Source: Gammaproteobacteria bacterium (GTDB lineage: Bacteria; Pseudomonadota; Gammaproteobacteria; Pseudomonadales; Pseudohongiellaceae). From it: 8,857 nt of DNA. Location: assembly GCA_007571115.1 (NCBI GenBank), contig RKSA01000151.1, forward strand, positions 1 through 8,857. The letters run 5' to 3'. Shown here piece after piece: positions 6,173 through 8,857 of this stretch; position 1 is the stretch's first letter, and every line of letters starts with the position of its first letter. The notes beneath the pieces were generated by a model. It searched no databases and was not told the origin of the DNA. It saw nothing but the letters and a program-made list of their open reading frames with translations. Position numbers and translations under genes: made by a program.

Positions 6173-8418
6173 ATCATGCGATATTTCTTGCGCATCCGCT
6201 GCCGCACGAGCTCGGCCGCCGAATTGAGCACGAAGGTGAGCAGCAGCAACAGCAATGCAGCGAGGAACAGGATACGGTAATGCGTGCTGCCGGGTTCCGA
6301 TTCGGGAATCTCGATCGCCAGATTCGCCGCCAGCGTTCGCATTCCGGTAAACACGCTCCAGTCAATCAAGGGAGTGTTGCCCGTCGCCATCAACACGATC
6401 ATCGTTTCGCCGAGCGCGCGACCGAAGCCGATCATCAAGGCACTGATCATGCCAGGCGCTGCGACGGGCAGAACCAGCCTGGCGAAGGCTTGCCAGCGGC
6501 TCGTTCCCAGCGCCAGGGCGCCGAGGCTGAGGCGGCGCGGCACCGTGAACACCGCGTCATCGGCGATCGAGTAGATCACGGGAACGACGGCAAAGCCCAT
6601 CGCCATGCCGACGATCAAGGCGTTGCGCGAGGTGTAGTCAAGCCCCCAGCGAAATTCGAGCCAGTCACGCAAGCTGCCACCAAGCAGCCAGGCTTCGAGC
6701 AGCGGCGCGAACAGCCAGGCGAGCCAGCCCGACAGCAGCAGCACCGGAGCGAGCGCCAAGCCCTGCCAGCCATGCGCGGGGGCGACGCCGAAGCGCTCGG
6801 GAAGGCCCGCCATGGCGAGGCTCGCGACGACGATCCCCCCAGGCAGCAGCAGCATCGCCAAAGCGATGGCTGCGAGATTGGCATCGACGAGCGGCGCGAG
6901 CCAGAGCCCGGCGACGAACCCGATCACCACCGTCGGCAGGGTTTCCATGAGTTCGATCAGTGGCTTGATGCGGCGGCGCAGACCAGCAGCAAGGAAATGG
7001 CCGGTGAACACTGCGGCGCAGAGCGCCAGCGGCGCAGCGAATAGCATCGCGTAGAGGCTGGCCTTCAAGGTGCCGAAGGTCAGGGGGACGAGGCTGTACT
7101 TGGGCTCGAAAGCATCGTCGGCCGAGGAACTTTGCCAGATCAGTTTCGGTTCGGGATAGCCCTCGTGCCAGGTCGGCGCCCACAGCGCAACCAGCGAAAA
7201 ATCGGCGAACTCGTTGTCGATCTGCCAGATCGTGATTGCGCCTTGCCCGTCTTGCAGCGCCAGCGAGGCACCCGAAGGCGCGAGCGCAGCAGCGCTCGCC
7301 GACACGCCGCTGCGACGCAGATGCTCGGCGGCGCTGCTGGCGTTGACCAGCACGAGTTCGCCGGCATCGCTCAAGGCGGCGAAATTGCGCTGATTGCGCT
7401 GCGCAGCGACGACCGCGACGGGACGATCGAACAACTCGAAGCGCCGCACCTGCGCAAGGTGCGCCGAATCGCCGTCGCGAACAACGAGCCATTGGCCGAT
7501 ATTGCCGGCCGCATCGGCGGCGAGCAGCGACATGCCTCCGGCGAGTAGGCGGAGATCGGTCAGGCGCACCCCGGTCAAGGTCCGGGAATCGACGATTTCT
7601 GCGCCCGGAGCGGAACGCGTATCGACCAGCAGCAACTCCTGGGATTGATCGAGCAGCAACATCCAGCGAGCATCCTGGAGCAGCAGAAGCTGTTCGGGGA
7701 AGAGGCCCGGGAAGCGCCATTCGCGGCGCATCCCCGCTGATCCGGTTCGCGCTGCCGGTGCCAGTCCTGCAGGCCCGATGCCGACGTTTCGTTCGAGCAG
7801 CACCACGCTTCCATCGATTCCAGCGGCGGCGATACCGACACTGCCCGGCGCTGCGCGCAGGGCGAGGCTGCGCACTGCCGCGCCGTCGAGCAATGGCAGT
7901 GCTGCGCTTCCCAGGGGGAACTCGAGGCGCAGGGCGACCGGATTCCAGTCCGCCACGAGCACGCTGCCATCAGCGAACCCCGCAGCGAACAGGCCATTGC
8001 CTGCGGCTTCCTCGGCGATCTGCGTCAACTCGGCACCGCTCGGCGACTGCAATGCCTCCTCGGCGAGCAGCCGACCATCGTCCAGGTCGTGGAAACTCAC
8101 TCGCCCGGAAGCCTCGATGCGCAAGGCGACTCCGGCAACGTCGTCGATTTCGAACAGCAGCGCGGGGACCGGCACGGCCTCCGTGAAACTGCCCAGCTCG
8201 TTCAGGTCGGCGCGATGGAGCAGCGGCAGGACTTCATAGACCAGATAGAAGGAAATCAGCAGCACCGAGAACAGCACGCCGAGACCTCCGGCCGAGATGA
8301 CGATGCTGACGCTGCGATCCCAGAAGCGGCGGCGACGGCGCATGACCGAGCGCGACTCGTGCCGCGCCGGATCTGGCGGCTTCTCCTGGGTCGATTCCTG
8401 AGAGTGTCTTGCATCCAT
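6169..8418 (-). CDS. pstC: Phosphate ABC transporter permease PstC, long form with WD-like periplasmic domain
   Basis: PstC pairs with PstA to form the phosphate channel. I use ATG 8418, giving 749 residues and starting 10 nt after the pstS stop. The frame is open to an upstream ATG at 8487, but that would overlap pstS by 59 nt. An Arg-rich cytoplasmic N-terminus precedes the first helix (about 36-58). A soluble periplasmic insert (about 68-445) has repeated beta-strand blocks ending in W or WD-like motifs (VADWNP about 155-160, IGQWLV about 307-312, ITIWQI about 395-400), suggesting a beta-propeller. The permease core (about 450-740) has six or so helices and an EAA-like loop with LGALALGTSRWQAFARLVLP (about 632-651) for PstB contact, followed by GFGRALGETM. 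The long form is known in Pseudomonas-type gammaproteobacteria; the role of the insert is not known to me. It overlaps pstA by 4 nt. Confidence 0.94.
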   Translation of the reverse strand: MDARHSQESTQEKPPDPARHESRSVMRRRRRFWDRSVSIVISAGGLGVLFSVLLISFYLVYEVLPLLHRADLNELGSFTEAVPVPALLFEIDDVAGVALRIEASGRVSFHDLDDGRLLAEEALQSPSGAELTQIAEEAAGNGLFAAGFADGSVLVADWNPVALRLEFPLGSAALPLLDGAAVRSLALRAAPGSVGIAAAGIDGSVVLLERNVGIGPAGLAPAARTGSAGMRREWRFPGLFPEQLLLLQDARWMLLLDQSQELLLVDTRSAPGAEIVDSRTLTGVRLTDLRLLAGGMSLLAADAAGNIGQWLVVRDGDSAHLAQVRRFELFDRPVAVVAAQRNQRNFAALSDAGELVLVNASSAAEHLRRSGVSASAAALAPSGASLALQDGQGAITIWQIDNEFADFSLVALWAPTWHEGYPEPKLIWQSSSADDAFEPKYSLVPLTFGTLKASLYAMLFAAPLALCAAVFTGHFLAAGLRRRIKPLIELMETLPTVVIGFVAGLWLAPLVDANLAAIALAMLLLPGGIVVASLAMAGLPERFGVAPAHGWQGLALAPVLLLSGWLAWLFAPLLEAWLLGGSLRDWLEFRWGLDYTSRNALIVGMAMGFAVVPVIYSIADDAVFTVPRRLSLGALALGTSRWQAFARLVLPVAAPGMISALMIGFGRALGETMIVLMATGNTPLIDWSVFTGMRTLAANLAIEIPESEPGSTHYRILFLAALLLLLLTFVLNSAAELVRQRMRKKYRMI

Positions 8419-8428
8419 GCGGAAACGC

Positions 8429-8857
8429 CTAGGGCATGGCGAAACTGGCGAGGGGCCCGGTCGCAAGTCCGGCAGGGAGAGCGACATAGCCGCTTCGCGA
8501 GACGATTTCCTGGCCGCCCCGGGAAAGCACCATGCGAATGAACTCGCGTTCGAGGGGAGGCAGCTCGCCTGCGGGAGGCAGGTTCACGTAAAACAGCAAA
8601 TAACGGCTGAATGGGTATTCGCCGCTCGCCGACTCGCCAGGGTCGGCGAGCATTGCCACGCCGTCGCGCCGCCACGATACTGGCACGGTGCGCACGCTCG
8701 AAGTGCGAAAGGCGATGCTCGCATAGCCGATTCCGTGCAAGGTCGAGCCGACCGCCTGGACGAGCGAGCCCGAACCCGACAATTCGTGGACGCCAGCGTG
8801 AAAATCTCCCTGGCACAAGGCGGTTTCCTTGAAAAAGCCGTAGCTGCCGGAAACCGA
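8429..8857 (-). CDS. pstS: Phosphate-binding protein PstS, C-terminal part (runs off the window)
   Basis: The frame is open from the window edge to TAG at 8429-8431, giving 142 residues of a longer protein. PstS is the periplasmic phosphate receptor that delivers phosphate to PstC-PstA. The visible part has features of the PBP-like phosphate-binding family: SGSYGFFKE near the edge, then GSGSLVQAVGSTLHGIGYASIAF, the YPFSRYLLFYVN segment, and a closing LEREFIRMVLSRGGQEIVSRSGYVALP. The GS-S/GSGS stretches are likely phosphate-contact loops by family analogy. The N-terminus, signal peptide, promoter and any Pho box are outside the window. It lies immediately upstream of pstC, as the first visible gene of the operon. 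Confidence 0.93.
   Translation of the reverse strand, partial: SVSGSYGFFKETALCQGDFHAGVHELSGSGSLVQAVGSTLHGIGYASIAFRTSSVRTVPVSWRRDGVAMLADPGESASGEYPFSRYLLFYVNLPPAGELPPLEREFIRMVLSRGGQEIVSRSGYVALPAGLATGPLASFAMP

Noticed and set aside
6665..7720. - strand alternate-frame open reading of 351 codons within pstC
   Set aside because: It is the same strand as pstC in another frame, with Arg/Ala-rich composition typical of a frame-shifted GC-rich gene.
8419..8487. N-terminal extension of PstC to ATG 8487
   Set aside because: It would overlap the pstS 3' end by 59 nt and add Pro/Arg-rich residues unlike the family. ATG 8418 gives a 10-nt spacing from the pstS stop.

Overview
This window is the end of a flavoprotein gene cluster followed by a phosphate-sensing and phosphate-uptake (Pho/Pst) locus from a GC-rich proteobacterium, most likely a gammaproteobacterium. 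The lineage call is inferred from the enlarged PstC and PstA permeases, which are typical of Pseudomonas-like and marine gammaproteobacteria, and from close similarity of PstB, PhoU and PhoR to gammaproteobacterial proteins as remembered. No database search was possible, and no rRNA, tRNA, IS element, CRISPR array or phage gene was seen.

Layout: on the + strand, an FAD/NAD(P)-binding oxidoreductase of the amine-oxidase superfamily (8-1375) overlaps the stop of an unseen upstream gene. A 68-nt gap follows, then the phosphate-regulon sensor kinase phoR (1444-2826, GTG start). Everything to the right is on the - strand and reads towards phoR, in the order pstS (C-terminal part only, running off the right edge), pstC, pstA, pstB, phoU. 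The junctions are a 10-nt gap, a 4-nt ATGA overlap, a 10-nt (or 4-nt) overlap and a 19-nt gap, so this is a tight, translationally coupled operon. phoR and phoU are convergent, with 73 nt between them.

How the genes work together: PstS captures phosphate in the periplasm, PstC and PstA form the inner-membrane channel, and PstB is the ATPase. PhoU is the cytoplasmic negative regulator that relays transporter state to PhoR. PhoR phosphorylates PhoB, which switches on the Pho regulon. phoB is not next to phoR here; the upstream neighbour is the flavoprotein. Any Pho box and promoter for the pst operon would lie beyond the right edge.

The least expected structure is at the phoR/phoU junction. 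A run of about seven 10-bp AT-tract repeats (2841-2910) abuts four 12-bp repeats (2903-2950) that encode a lysine/glycine-rich tetrapeptide tail on PhoU. The repeat period is a multiple of three only inside the coding part. A second in-frame repeat (six 9-bp units) encodes a (M/T)-K-A tract at the PstA N-terminus. PstC carries a periplasmic beta-propeller-like insert of about 380 residues, and PstA a coiled-coil periplasmic insert of about 250 residues. These are noteworthy variations on a known system; I do not see a wholly new system in this window.
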